Below the pieces are notes generated by a model. The model saw only the letters and a program-made list of their open reading frames with translations. It was not told the origin of the DNA and made no database searches. This document shows positions 26,444-34,987 of a DNA stretch of 64,000 nucleotides, piece by piece. The DNA comes from DATCLS01 sp035265325. GTDB taxonomy: Bacteria; Actinomycetota; Acidimicrobiia; Acidimicrobiales; VFJN01. The position numbers were made by a program, and so were the translations under genes. Location: contig DATFOS010000143.1 of assembly GCA_035265325.1 (NCBI GenBank), positions 1 to 64,000 of the forward strand. The letters are read 5' to 3'. Position 1 is the first letter of the stretch. Every line of letters begins with the position of its first letter.

Positions 26444-28476
26444 GTCGTTTCCTTCCCTTCCTCGATCGTGACGCGACCGGTCTCGCCGTCGACCTCGACC
26501 ACGGCCCCCTGGGGCAGGTCGCTGGTGGCACCGGCGTAGCCGACCACGGTGGCGATGCCGGCCTCGCGGGCGAGGATCGCCAGGTGGGACAGGACCGAGC
26601 CGGTCTCGGACACGATGCCCGCCAGCCGGGGCAGCAGCGGGGCCAGCCCGGGCGTGAGCGTGGTCGTGACGAGGACGGACCCGGTCGCCGGGTCGGCGGC
26701 GTCGTAGGTGACCGGGCCGATGGCGATGCCGCCGCCGGCGCCGGTGCCGCCGCCCACCTCGTCGGTGTGCTGGGCCCGGATCGGCTTGCCCAGGTCGGAC
26801 AGCTGGAACCAGGCCGGCAGCGGCTGGCCGAAGTCGTGCTCGTGGGTGGCGACCAGGCCGGGCAGCACGACCGCCCGCTTGGTGACGACGGCCTCGACGT
26901 GCTCGAGGCTCATGTGCCGGATCAGCGACGGCCGCGGCAGCCCGTCGGTGGCGGCCAGGCGCTCGCCGAGCGCCCAGGCGGCCCGGCCGGACAGCTCCTG
27001 GATCCACCGGACCCGCAGCCGTAACGCCTCGCGCAGGATGCCGTTGTCGTTCGAGTTGTCGGTGTCGCCGCCCAAGTTCATCGTGGTGGCCTCGGACGGC
27101 AGCTCGGCGGCCGGCGCCACCTTGGGGGCGCACAGCGCCAGGACGACCGGGCTGCGGCTGAGGATCGCCTTGTCGCTCAGGCCGTCCTGCCGGGCCTCGG
27201 CCAGCACCCGCAGTGCCACCGAGGCCCCGGTCATGCGGTTGCGCCCGGTGTCGGTCAGCATGCCCATGAGGATCTCGTGGGCGTGCAGGGCCCGCAGGAT
27301 CACCCGGGACCGGTGCAGCAGGGCGATGAGCTGGCGGCTCGTCATGTCGCTGAGGGCCGGGACCCGCTCGAGGTCCTGGTCGACCTTGTCGCACAGGTGC
27401 TCGGCCAGGCCCGGCATCGCCGAGCGCAGGCGCCCGACCCGCCACGCCTGGCGTACCTTGCGGGCGCCGGGTATCGGGTTGATGCGTTGGCCCACCGTGC
27501 GGGGTGGGGTGATCTCGCCGGCCAGGCGCAGGTCGATCGCCACGTGCCCGCCGACGGACACGACGACGTCAGAGGCGGCGACCTCCTTCTCGGTGGCCAT
27601 GCCCGCCAGCAGGACGGCCTCGCGGACGGCCTCGCGCAGGGGCGGGACCCACATGTCGCACTCGAGCTCGGAGAGCGGCTCGGGGAACGTCTCGGCCACC
27701 GGCCCCGGCCCGTACACCGGGCCCCGCGGCACGCCCCGGACCTCGGTGGTGACCGGCCGGGATTGCAGGAGCCACAGCTGGCCGTCCTTGCCGATGGCCC
27801 ACTCGTTGTCCTGCGGGCCAGCGAAGACCCGTTTGCAGTCCTCGGAGAGGGTGGCCAGCGCCCGCAGGTGTGACCGCTCGAGCGTCGGGCCGTCGTTGGC
27901 GTCGTACTCGAGCACCGTGCCGTCGGGCTCGAGCAGGTAACGCGCGCCGTCGACCTCGCCGCTCACCAGCGGCTCGGGCCCGCCGCTCACCACGCTCACG
28001 ACCCGCCGGTCGGTGCGGCCGGTCACGGGGTCGACGCCGAACATGATGCCGCCGTAGGCGGGCTCGATCAGCGGCTGGACCAGCACGGCGATCGGCTGGT
28101 CGGCGGCACCGGCCCGCTCGCGGGAGGCCAGGACCTTCTCGACCGCCATGGTGAAGGCGTCGAAGCCGGTGATGCCGATGACGGAGTCGAACTGGCCGGC
28201 CATCGACGACTCGGCCGCGTCCTCCACCACCGACGAGCTGCGGGCGACGAGGTCGCGCTCGTCGCCCCGGGCCCGGTCGAACGCCTCGCGCACGGCCGGG
28301 TGCGAGGCGACGTCGGCCCCCTCGTCGACGGCGTCGGAGAACGTCGTGGTCAGCACGACGCCGCCAAGCGTCGCGAGCCCGCCGGCCTCGGCCTTCGCCA
28401 GCGCCGCCGACTTGCCACCGGTCAGGCTCACATCCTGCGCGGCTTCGTCGGTCAGGTCGACGACGTATGGTCGCAT
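26440..28476 (-). CDS. PPDK/PEP-synthase-like phosphotransferase (ATP-binding and phosphohistidine domains)
   Basis: The protein (678 residues from ATG 28476) has an N-terminal pyruvate-phosphate-dikinase ATP-grasp domain (about 1-245; LTGGKSAALAKAEAGG, VARSSSVVEDAAESSMAGQF, EWAIGKDGQLWLLQSRPV), a middle region of about 340 residues, and a C-terminal PEP-utiliser swivel domain with the phosphohistidine in ETGSVLSHLAILAREAGIA (His near 630). There is no pyruvate/PEP TIM barrel. This ATP - middle - His order is that of rifampicin phosphotransferase, but the protein is shorter and the middle domain differs, so the phosphate acceptor is unknown. GGAG lies 4 bases before ATG 28476; ATG 28489-28491 is an alternative. 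It heads an operon with two membrane proteins and menE. Confidence 0.85.
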   Translation of the reverse strand: MRPYVVDLTDEAAQDVSLTGGKSAALAKAEAGGLATLGGVVLTTTFSDAVDEGADVASHPAVREAFDRARGDERDLVARSSSVVEDAAESSMAGQFDSVIGITGFDAFTMAVEKVLASRERAGAADQPIAVLVQPLIEPAYGGIMFGVDPVTGRTDRRVVSVVSGGPEPLVSGEVDGARYLLEPDGTVLEYDANDGPTLERSHLRALATLSEDCKRVFAGPQDNEWAIGKDGQLWLLQSRPVTTEVRGVPRGPVYGPGPVAETFPEPLSELECDMWVPPLREAVREAVLLAGMATEKEVAASDVVVSVGGHVAIDLRLAGEITPPRTVGQRINPIPGARKVRQAWRVGRLRSAMPGLAEHLCDKVDQDLERVPALSDMTSRQLIALLHRSRVILRALHAHEILMGMLTDTGRNRMTGASVALRVLAEARQDGLSDKAILSRSPVVLALCAPKVAPAAELPSEATTMNLGGDTDNSNDNGILREALRLRVRWIQELSGRAAWALGERLAATDGLPRPSLIRHMSLEHVEAVVTKRAVVLPGLVATHEHDFGQPLPAWFQLSDLGKPIRAQHTDEVGGGTGAGGGIAIGPVTYDAADPATGSVLVTTTLTPGLAPLLPRLAGIVSETGSVLSHLAILAREAGIATVVGYAGATSDLPQGAVVEVDGETGRVTIEEGKETT

Positions 28477-28765
28477 GGCGCTCCAGCGCATGGTCGGGGC
28501 CGGCCCGCCTCGCCGGCGAGCACGGCGTTACTGCTGATCTGCTTACAGTACGCACGTCGCGATGGGCGTTCGCTGCATGTTTCACCGGCGGGGCCGCGGC
28601 GGGCCCGAGCGGCGCATGGGTGACCGTGGCCCGGGCCACCGGGCCCGAGGCGCTGGGGGAACGACCGGTGGAGGTGGGCGGTCAGGTCCTCGGCGGTTCG
28701 GGCGGGCACGGCGACGAGCGTGCCACGCCGGCCGCGGCGGCCGGGGCCACCGGCCCGGCGGCGTG

Positions 28766-28786
28766 GACGGGCGCCCGGCGCCCGTC
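28766..28786. promoter_or_regulatory. Perfect palindrome just upstream of the menA -10 box
   Basis: GACGGGCGC (28766-28774) and GCGCCCGTC (28778-28786) are perfect reverse complements around CCG. The palindrome ends 2 bases before the -10 box TAACCT, where a repressor operator would be expected. It may also be chance in GC-rich DNA. Confidence 0.35.
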
Positions 28787-28788
28787 GC

Positions 28789-28794
28789 TAACCT
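28789..28794 (+). promoter_or_regulatory. Putative -10 box of menA (TAACCT)
   Basis: TAACCT ends 9 bases before the menA ATG at 28804. Confidence 0.45.
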
Positions 28795-28803
28795 GCCCGG
28801 CCG

Positions 28804-29688
28804 ATGACCGGCTGGCGACTCTGGTGGGCGGGTGCCCGTCCCCGCACCCTGCCGGTGGCGGTCGTCCCGGTCCTGGTGGGGACCGCCTGCGCCGCCGGGC
28901 GCACCGACGTGGTCGCCTGGCGGGCCGTGGCGGCCCTGGTCGTGGCGCTCGCCCTCCAGGTGGCGACGAACTTCGCCAACGACTACAGCGACGGTGTCCG
29001 GGGGACCGACAGCGACGAGCGCCGGGTCGGCCCCGTCCGGCTCGTCGGCTCGGGCCTGGCCTCACCGAGGGCGGTGAGGCGGGCCGCACTGCTGGCCTTC
29101 GCCGTGGCGGGGGTCGCGGGCCTCGCCCTGACCGCCGCCGTGGGCTGGGAGCTGCTCGTCGTCGGCGTGTTCGCCATCGCCGCCGGCTGGTTCTACACCG
29201 GCGGCCCCTCGCCCTACGGCTACATGGGGCTGGGTGAGGTGTTCGTGTTCACCTTCTTCGGCGTGGTGGCCACGGCCGGCTCGGCCTACGTCCAGGAGGA
29301 GGCACTGTCCGGCCTGGCCCTCGCGGCCAGCGTGCCGGTGGGCTTCCTGGCCACGGCCCTGCTCGTCGTCAACAACCTGCGGGACATCCCGGGCGACACC
29401 GTGTCGGGCAAGCGCACGCTGGCGGTCCGGCTGGGCGACGCCCGCACCCGCTGGTTCTACGTCGCCCTGCTGGTCGGGGCCATGGTGATGGTCCCGCTGG
29501 TGGCCGGGCTGGGGGAGCGGCCCGCCGCCGTGCTGGCGCTCGCCGCCACGGTCCCGGCCCGCCGGCCGGTGCTGGCGGTGCTGCGGGGCGACCGCGGGCC
29601 GGACCTCATCCCCGTCCTGGTGGACACCGGCCGCATCCAGCTGCTCTACGGCGCCCTCTTCGCCCTGGGCCTCTGGCTCTCGGCCTGA
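28804..29688 (+). CDS. menA: 1,4-Dihydroxy-2-naphthoate polyprenyltransferase
   Basis: The 294-residue UbiA-family membrane protein has about eight or nine hydrophobic helices and both prenyl-diphosphate-binding aspartate motifs: NFANDYSDGVRGTD (first) and NNLRDIPGDTVSGKRTLAVRL (second). The start MTGWRLWWAGARPRTLPVAVVPVLVG is typical of MenA. It joins the polyprenyl tail to 1,4-dihydroxy-2-naphthoate to form demethylmenaquinone, the substrate of MenG encoded at 34984-35694. It is monocistronic on the plus strand with its own -10 box, and converges with the reductase gene at 29707. Confidence 0.95.
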   Translation: MTGWRLWWAGARPRTLPVAVVPVLVGTACAAGRTDVVAWRAVAALVVALALQVATNFANDYSDGVRGTDSDERRVGPVRLVGSGLASPRAVRRAALLAFAVAGVAGLALTAAVGWELLVVGVFAIAAGWFYTGGPSPYGYMGLGEVFVFTFFGVVATAGSAYVQEEALSGLALAASVPVGFLATALLVVNNLRDIPGDTVSGKRTLAVRLGDARTRWFYVALLVGAMVMVPLVAGLGERPAAVLALAATVPARRPVLAVLRGDRGPDLIPVLVDTGRIQLLYGALFALGLWLSA

Positions 29689-29706
29689 GCGGGCCCTGCC
29701 GAGCCC

Positions 29707-30375
29707 TCAGACCACCGAGGGGCCGGGGAGCGGGCCACCCTCGTGGAGGGCGCGCACGTAGGCCAGGGCGTCGCCGAGGTGGTACTCCTCGCCGTAGACG
29801 GCACCGGGCCGGCGGGGGGCCTCCAGCGGGCCGGACTCGGCCAGCGGGCCGATGCGGGCCGGCACGAACCCGGCGTCGTCGATGAGCCGCTCGGCCACCG
29901 CCACCGTGTCCTCGACGTCGTCGCAGGCGTGGAACATCACGACCCGGTCGGGCCCGACCCGGCCGGCGGCGGACGCCTGGAAGCCGGCCGTCAGCGTGTT
30001 GAAGGCCTTGACCACGCGCCCGTCGGGGATCCGCTTGGCGTTGAACTGCGCCGAGGTCAGGCCGTGTGGCGGCTCGACCCAGCCGGACGGGCCGAACGGG
30101 TTGTTGGCGTCGATGACCACCCGATTGTCGAGCGGCCCGGCGACCTCGATGGCGTCGTGCAGCGCGCCCCACGGCACGGCGAAGAACACGACCTCGCCGA
30201 AGGCCACTGCCTGGGGCGCGGTGCCGGTCGGGGTGTCGGGGCCGACGGCGTCCGCGGCCGCGGCCAGCGAGGCCGGACTGCGGGTGTGGCTCAGGAAGAC
30301 CTCGTGGCCGGCGGCGGCCAGGAGGCGAGCTGCGTTGGTGCCGATCCTCCCGGCGCCGACGAAGCCGATTTTCAT
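29707..30375 (-). CDS. NADP-binding oxidoreductase of the F420-dependent NADP reductase type
   Basis: The 222-residue protein opens with the Rossmann loop MKIGFVGAGRIGTNAARLLA, followed by FLSHTRSPASL. VVFFAVPWGALHDAI, VVIDANNPF and RVVKAFNTLTA are the conserved blocks of the NADPH:F420 oxidoreductase/NAD-binding family. The Ser-His-Thr-Arg after the second strand suits NADP(H). Relatives either move hydride between F420 and NADP or are uncharacterised; no other F420 gene lies in the window, so the F420 role is only possible. It lies upstream of menH on the same strand with a 49-base gap. The ATG is followed at once by the glycine loop, leaving little doubt about the start. Confidence 0.82.
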   Translation of the reverse strand: MKIGFVGAGRIGTNAARLLAAAGHEVFLSHTRSPASLAAAADAVGPDTPTGTAPQAVAFGEVVFFAVPWGALHDAIEVAGPLDNRVVIDANNPFGPSGWVEPPHGLTSAQFNAKRIPDGRVVKAFNTLTAGFQASAAGRVGPDRVVMFHACDDVEDTVAVAERLIDDAGFVPARIGPLAESGPLEAPRRPGAVYGEEYHLGDALAYVRALHEGGPLPGPSVV

Positions 30376-30424
30376 GTCGTCGTCTCTCTGTGGCGTCGTG
30401 TCCGCGCACCTCGGCAGGGGGACA

Positions 30425-31276
30425 TCATGACCGGTGTTGCCCGTGGAGCCAGCCCCGGAGCAGGGCCGTGAACGCCGCCGGGCGCTCCAGGTGGGCGGCG
30501 TGGCCGGCGCCCGGGATCGTCCGCGCGACGGCGCTCGGGCCGATGCGCCGCGCCACCCGCTCGGCGACGGCCGAGTACTTCACGTCCTCGGCCCCGGCCA
30601 CGGCGAGGACCGGGATCGGCCGTGGGCCGCCGGCCAGTCCCGGGAGGCGGTCCCACAGCGGGGCCTGCGCGCCGGTTCCAGTCAGCTCGAGGCTGGCGGC
30701 GAGGCCCTCGGCCGTGTTGCGGCGGCGCTCGTCGTCGAACCGGGCCCAGCTCGGCAGGCCGGCGAACAGCGGGAGGGCCAGCCAGCGGTCGAGGAAAGCG
30801 TCCACGCCGTCCCGGCGGAGATCGTCGGCGAGCCGCGCGTCGGACGCCCGGCGCTCGGCCCGCTCGGCGGCGTCCTCGATCCCCGGATGGGCGCCGATCA
30901 GGACCAGCCCGCCCACCACGTCCGGGTGGTCCAGCGCCACGTGCAGCGCCACCCGCCCGCCCATCGAGTAGCCGACCCAGACCGGCGGGCCCCCGTGGAC
31001 GGCTCCCACCTCGGGGCCGCCGGCCCCCGGTCCGCGCTCGGGCTGCGGCTCGGCGAGCGCCTCCCGGATCGCCTCGGCCGCCAGGCGGGCGGTCGCCGGC
31101 AGGTCGGCCCGGACGTCCGCCGACCCGCCGTGCCCGGGGGCGTCCGGCGCCAGGACCAGGTGGTCGCGGGCCAGGTCGTCGCCCACCGGCCCCCAGCAAC
31201 GCCCGGTCTGCGTGAAGCCGTGCAGCAGGACGATCGCGGGCCCGCCGCCCCGTCGTTCCACGTGCAGGCCGGTCAT
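30425..31276 (-). CDS. menH: Alpha/beta hydrolase, probable SHCHC synthase of menaquinone synthesis
   Basis: The 283-residue alpha/beta hydrolase has the oxyanion region VLLHGFTQTGRCWGPV, the nucleophile elbow VGYSMGGRVALHVAL, the acid in PVLAVAGAEDVKYSAVAE and the catalytic His in IPGAGHAAHLERP. It is divergent from menD and in the same region as menF, menG, menA and menE, so it probably removes pyruvate from SEPHCHC to give SHCHC. The sequence fits MenH, but many alpha/beta hydrolases share these motifs, so context carries the call. ATG 31276 gives the protein; the longer open frame continues antisense to menD and is rejected. Residues about 103-118 are a Pro/Gly-rich insertion before the nucleophile. 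Confidence 0.78.
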   Translation of the reverse strand: MTGLHVERRGGGPAIVLLHGFTQTGRCWGPVGDDLARDHLVLAPDAPGHGGSADVRADLPATARLAAEAIREALAEPQPERGPGAGGPEVGAVHGGPPVWVGYSMGGRVALHVALDHPDVVGGLVLIGAHPGIEDAAERAERRASDARLADDLRRDGVDAFLDRWLALPLFAGLPSWARFDDERRRNTAEGLAASLELTGTGAQAPLWDRLPGLAGGPRPIPVLAVAGAEDVKYSAVAERVARRIGPSAVARTIPGAGHAAHLERPAAFTALLRGWLHGQHRS

Positions 31277-31375
31277 GGCCGGATGCTGCCACGCTCCGTC
31301 GCCGGGGAGCCCGTCGGCCCCGCCGGAGGGAAGCAGGTGCGGTGGAGGGGCGTCGGCCGGGCACGATGGGTGGCG

Positions 31376-33184
31376 ATGACCGCCGCCGACTCGCCCGAGC
31401 CCCCCGGCCCGCCCGCTCGCCCGCAGGACGTCCAGGCCACGTCCGCCGCCACGCTGGTCGACGAGTGGGCGCGGGCCGGGGTGACCGAGGCCGTCGTGTG
31501 CCCGGGCTCCCGGTCCACGCCGCTGGCGCTGGCGATCGCCGCGGGCGACCTGGCCATGCACGTCCACCAGGACGAGCGCTCGGCGGCGTTCCTGGCCCTC
31601 GGCCTCGGCCTGGCCACGGGCCGCCCGGCGGTGGTGGTGGTCACGAGCGGGACCGCGGCGACCGAGCTCCACCCCGCCGTGGTCGAGGCGCACCAGGCGG
31701 GCGTGCCGATGATCGTGTGCACGGCCGACCGCCCCCCGGAGCTGCAGGACGTCGGCGGCCCGCAAGTCATCGACCAGGTCCACCTCTACGGCCGGGCGGT
31801 CCGCTGGTTCGCGGAGCCGGGCGTGCCGTCGGCGGACAGCGCCGCCCGGTGGCGCCCGCTGGCGGCCCGGGCCGTGGCGGAGGCGACCGGCACCCACCCC
31901 GGCCCGGTCCACCTCAACCTCGCCTTCCGCGAGCCCCTGGTGGGCGAGGCCGGCCCGCTGCCGTTGCCCCGCCCGGGCGGCGGGGCCTGGACCGTCGTCG
32001 CGACCGCGGCGGAAGGCGGGTCGATCGGCCCGGCGTCGGTCCTGTCGGAGCTGGCCGGGCGCCGGGGCGTGATCGTGGCCGGGGCGGGGAGCGGCGACGG
32101 CGACGCCGTCCACGCCCTGGCGGAGTCGCTGGGCTGGCCGGTCCTGGCCGAGCCCCGCGCCCCGGCGTGGCGCCCGGCCCCGGCGACGGTGGCGCACCTC
32201 GACGCCGTGCTGCGCTCGGACCGGGCCCGGGCGCAATTGCGCCCCGAGGTGGTCCTCCGGCTGGGGCCGCCGCCGGCCTCCCGGGTCGTGAACGAGTGGC
32301 TGGCCGCCTCCGGGGCGGAGGAGGTCGTCGTGGCCGGAGCGTCCTGGTCCGACCCGCCGGCCACCGCCACCACGATCGTCCGGGCCCCCGCGCCCGGGGC
32401 GGTGTCCGCCTGGGCGGCGTCGCTGGCGGCCGTGGCCTCGGCCGAGTCCGCGGACGACGGTGGCCTCCGGCCGGCCCCGCCGGCGTGGCGGGCGGCGTGG
32501 CGGGCGGCGTCCGACGCCGCCGAGGCCACGGTGGCGGCCCACCTCGCCGCCGGCGCGGCCGGGCCCGACGAGCCCGCCGGGCCGAGCGAGCCCGCCGTCG
32601 CCCGTGAGCTAGTGGCGGCGCTGCCGGACGGTGCCACCCTCGTCGTCTCGTCGTCGATGCCGGTGCGGGACGTCGAGCGCTACGCCGCCCCCCGCACGGG
32701 CCTGCGGGTCGTCGCCAACCGGGGCGCCAACGGGATCGACGGCGTGGTGTCAACGGCCGTCGGCGTGGCGATCGGCAGCGCGGCCCCCACGGCGCTCCTG
32801 ATCGGGGACATCGCCTTCCTGCACGACAGCAACGGCCTGCTCGGCGCCCTGGGCCGGCCGATCGACCTCGTGTGCGTGGTCGTGGACAACGACGGTGGCG
32901 GCATCTTCTCGTTCCTGCCGCAGGCCACGATCGTCGAGCCGACCCGCTTCGAGGCCCTGTTCGGCACGCCCCACGGCCTCGACCTGACCGCCCTGGCGGC
33001 CGCCTACGGCGCCGAGGCCCGCCGCCTGCCACCGGACGCCGACGTCGCGACCGAGGCCCGGGGGGCCCTGGCCAAGGGCGGCCTCCACGTCCTCGTGATC
33101 CCCACCGACCGCGCCGCCAACGTCACGATGCACGCCACCCTCGACCGGGCCGTCGCCGACGCGGTCGACCGGGCGCTGGCGTAG
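31376..33184 (+). CDS. menD: SEPHCHC synthase (thiamine-diphosphate enzyme), menaquinone pathway
   Basis: The 602-residue enzyme condenses 2-oxoglutarate and isochorismate with thiamine diphosphate. The N-terminal domain reads VCPGSRSTPLALAIA, DERSAAFLALGLGLATGRP and VVVVTSGTAATELHPAVVEA, a MenD pattern with the conserved Arg and the ThDP-activating Glu region. The C-terminal ThDP-binding block is LLIGDIAFLHDSNGLLGALG with VVVDNDGGGIFSFLP. Isochorismate comes from MenF (33725-34987) and the product goes to MenH. The ATG at 31376 follows CACGAT by 8 bases; the frame is open upstream, but that part is antisense to menH. Ten bases separate it from the acetyltransferase gene. Confidence 0.95.
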   Translation: MTAADSPEPPGPPARPQDVQATSAATLVDEWARAGVTEAVVCPGSRSTPLALAIAAGDLAMHVHQDERSAAFLALGLGLATGRPAVVVVTSGTAATELHPAVVEAHQAGVPMIVCTADRPPELQDVGGPQVIDQVHLYGRAVRWFAEPGVPSADSAARWRPLAARAVAEATGTHPGPVHLNLAFREPLVGEAGPLPLPRPGGGAWTVVATAAEGGSIGPASVLSELAGRRGVIVAGAGSGDGDAVHALAESLGWPVLAEPRAPAWRPAPATVAHLDAVLRSDRARAQLRPEVVLRLGPPPASRVVNEWLAASGAEEVVVAGASWSDPPATATTIVRAPAPGAVSAWAASLAAVASAESADDGGLRPAPPAWRAAWRAASDAAEATVAAHLAAGAAGPDEPAGPSEPAVARELVAALPDGATLVVSSSMPVRDVERYAAPRTGLRVVANRGANGIDGVVSTAVGVAIGSAAPTALLIGDIAFLHDSNGLLGALGRPIDLVCVVVDNDGGGIFSFLPQATIVEPTRFEALFGTPHGLDLTALAAAYGAEARRLPPDADVATEARGALAKGGLHVLVIPTDRAANVTMHATLDRAVADAVDRALA

Positions 33185-33194
33185 GCCCGGCCGC

Positions 33195-33710
33195 GTGACG
33201 GTGGAGGTCCGGCCCGGGCGGCCCGAGGACGGCGAGGCGCTGCGGGCCATCGAGCGGGCGGCCGGCGAGCGATTCAGGACGGTGGGGCTGGGCTGGGTGG
33301 CCGACGACGAGCCGACGTCCGTCGCCGCGCTGGCCGCCTACGCCGCCGACGGGCGGTCGTGGGTGGCGGTCGACGCCGCCGGCACGCCGGTCGGCTACCT
33401 GATCGCCGAGGTCGTGGACGGCTGCGCCCACGTCGAGCAGGTCAGCGTGGCGCCGTCGGCCCAGGGCACCGGCGTCGGGCGGGCGCTGCTCGACGCCGTC
33501 GGCGGCTGGGCCGCGGCGGCGGGGCGCCCGGCCGTCACCCTGACCACGTTCGCGGACGTCCCGTGGAACCGGCCGCTGTACGAGCACCTCGGCTTCCGGG
33601 TCGTCGCCGAGGAGGAGATCGGGCCGGGGCTGGCCGCCGTACGCGCGGCCGAGGCGGCCCACGGCCTGGACCCCGCCACCCGCGCGTGCATGCGCCTCGA
33701 CCTGGCCTGA
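33195..33710 (+). CDS. GNAT-family N-acetyltransferase
   Basis: The 171-residue protein is a single GNAT domain: VEVRPGRPEDGEALRAIERA at the start, HVEQVSVAPSAQGTGVGRALLDAV carrying the acetyl-CoA pyrophosphate loop (Gln-Gly-Thr-Gly-Val-Gly) in the middle, and NRPLYEHLGFRVV near the end. The substrate is unknown. The GTG start is 10 bases after the menD stop, so it is probably cotranscribed with menD and may have no metabolic link to it. It converges with menF, whose stop is 14 bases away. Confidence 0.85.
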   Translation: MTVEVRPGRPEDGEALRAIERAAGERFRTVGLGWVADDEPTSVAALAAYAADGRSWVAVDAAGTPVGYLIAEVVDGCAHVEQVSVAPSAQGTGVGRALLDAVGGWAAAAGRPAVTLTTFADVPWNRPLYEHLGFRVVAEEEIGPGLAAVRAAEAAHGLDPATRACMRLDLA

Positions 33711-33724
33711 CGTCGCCGCCGCCG

Positions 33725-34987
33725 TCAGGGGCGGACGAGCGCGGTGAGGAGGGCCTCGAACTTCGCGTTGGTCTCCGCCAGCTCGGCAGCCGGGTCGCTG
33801 TCGGGCACGACCCCGTTGCCGGCCACCACCCGGGCCGACCCGCCGGACAGCTCGGCCGCCCGCAGCGTGACCGCCCAGGCGCCGTTGCCGGCCGCGTCGA
33901 CCCAGCCGCACGTGCCGGCGTAACGGCCGCGGTCGAACCCCTCGTGGTCGAGGATCCAGGCGATGGCGTCGTCCCGCGGCGAGCCCGCGACGGCCGGCGT
34001 CGGGTGCAGCGCCGCGACCAGCTCGAGCACCGAGGGCGCCGGGCGGGACAGTCGCCCCTGGACCAGCGTGGCCAGGTGCTGGACGTTGGCCACGGCGACC
34101 ACCGATGGCTCGGCCTCGTAGTCGAGGTACGAGCACCACGGCAGCAGCGTGTCGTGGACCATGTCGATCGTGACCTGGTGCTCCTGGCGGTCCTTGGCGG
34201 ACGCCAGCAGCGAGGCCGCCAGCCGCTGGTCGGTCGTGGGGTCGCCGCCACGGGGCGCGGTCCCTGCCATCGGGTGGGAGCGGACCACGTCGCCGGCCCG
34301 GGACACCAGCAGCTCGGGCGAGGCGGCGAGCAGGCCGTCCATGGACACCACGTGGCAGCCGGGGAAGCGCCGGCGCAGGTACGTCAGCACGGCGAACGGG
34401 TCGAACGGCCGGTCGGCGGTGAGGGCCAGCTCGCGGGCGAGGACCACCTTGTCCATGGCGCCGCCGTCCAGCTCCTTCGTGGCCCGCTCGACGAGCGCGC
34501 ACCAGTCCTCGGGGTCCAGGGCGGACGCCACGGTCACCTGCCGGGGTCGCGGCAGGGCAGCCGGCGGGGCGGCGCCGACCACCGTGGCGGCCAGCCCGTC
34601 GTGGGCAGCGTCGCCGCCGGACGACGCGGCGACCGTCGTGACCCAGCACGTGCCGTCCTCGGACCGGCCGACCACCACGGACGGGACCACCAGACGGGCC
34701 GCCGCCGTCGGCTCGAACGGCCGGGCGCCGAACGCCACCGGCCCGCAGCCGGGACCGGTGAGCCCCTCCTCGACCGCGCACGGGATCGCTGCCAGCGCCG
34801 ACGCCACCGTCGCTGCGGCGGCGGCCGGGTCGCCGGCCGGCCAGTCGAGGGCCAGGGCCGCACCACGGCCCGCCACGCCGACCCGGTCGCGCTCGAACAG
34901 CCATCCGTCCCGCCCGGCCACGACCAGCAGGTCGGCGTCGGAGTCGAGCCGCCTGGTGCGGGCCACGAGCCCGTCCGCCGCGCTCAC
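33725..34987 (-). CDS. menF: Isochorismate synthase
   Basis: The 420-residue chorismate-utilising enzyme has the C-terminal catalytic blocks of isochorismate synthases: MDKVVLARELALTA, FPGCHVVSMDGLLAASPELLVS, SHPMAGTAPRGGDP, HQVTIDMVHDTLLP and VLELVAALHPTPAVAGSPRD, the last being the HPTPAVxG signature. It converts chorismate to isochorismate for MenD. The GTG start at 34987 overlaps the menG stop by 4 bases (GTGA), so menG-menF is an operon; the longer open frame upstream is a shadow of menG. A siderophore-pathway role is possible for such enzymes, but the men neighbours make menaquinone the likely use. Confidence 0.92.
   Translation of the reverse strand: MSAADGLVARTRRLDSDADLLVVAGRDGWLFERDRVGVAGRGAALALDWPAGDPAAAAATVASALAAIPCAVEEGLTGPGCGPVAFGARPFEPTAAARLVVPSVVVGRSEDGTCWVTTVAASSGGDAAHDGLAATVVGAAPPAALPRPRQVTVASALDPEDWCALVERATKELDGGAMDKVVLARELALTADRPFDPFAVLTYLRRRFPGCHVVSMDGLLAASPELLVSRAGDVVRSHPMAGTAPRGGDPTTDQRLAASLLASAKDRQEHQVTIDMVHDTLLPWCSYLDYEAEPSVVAVANVQHLATLVQGRLSRPAPSVLELVAALHPTPAVAGSPRDDAIAWILDHEGFDRGRYAGTCGWVDAAGNGAWAVTLRAAELSGGSARVVAGNGVVPDSDPAAELAETNAKFEALLTALVRP

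Larger units (their letters stand above)
28477..28803. other. Divergent intergenic region between the PPDK-like gene and menA
   Basis: This gap of about 327 bases holds no gene I can support. It includes an AT-richer patch (about 28530-28560) where a minus-strand promoter for the PPDK-like operon may lie, a perfect GC hairpin at 28766-28786 and the menA -10 box at 28789-28794. Confidence 0.6.

Noticed and set aside
30425..32542. A 705-codon minus-strand frame containing menH
   Set aside because: The part beyond ATG 31276 is antisense to menD; only the 283-residue menH portion carries hydrolase motifs.
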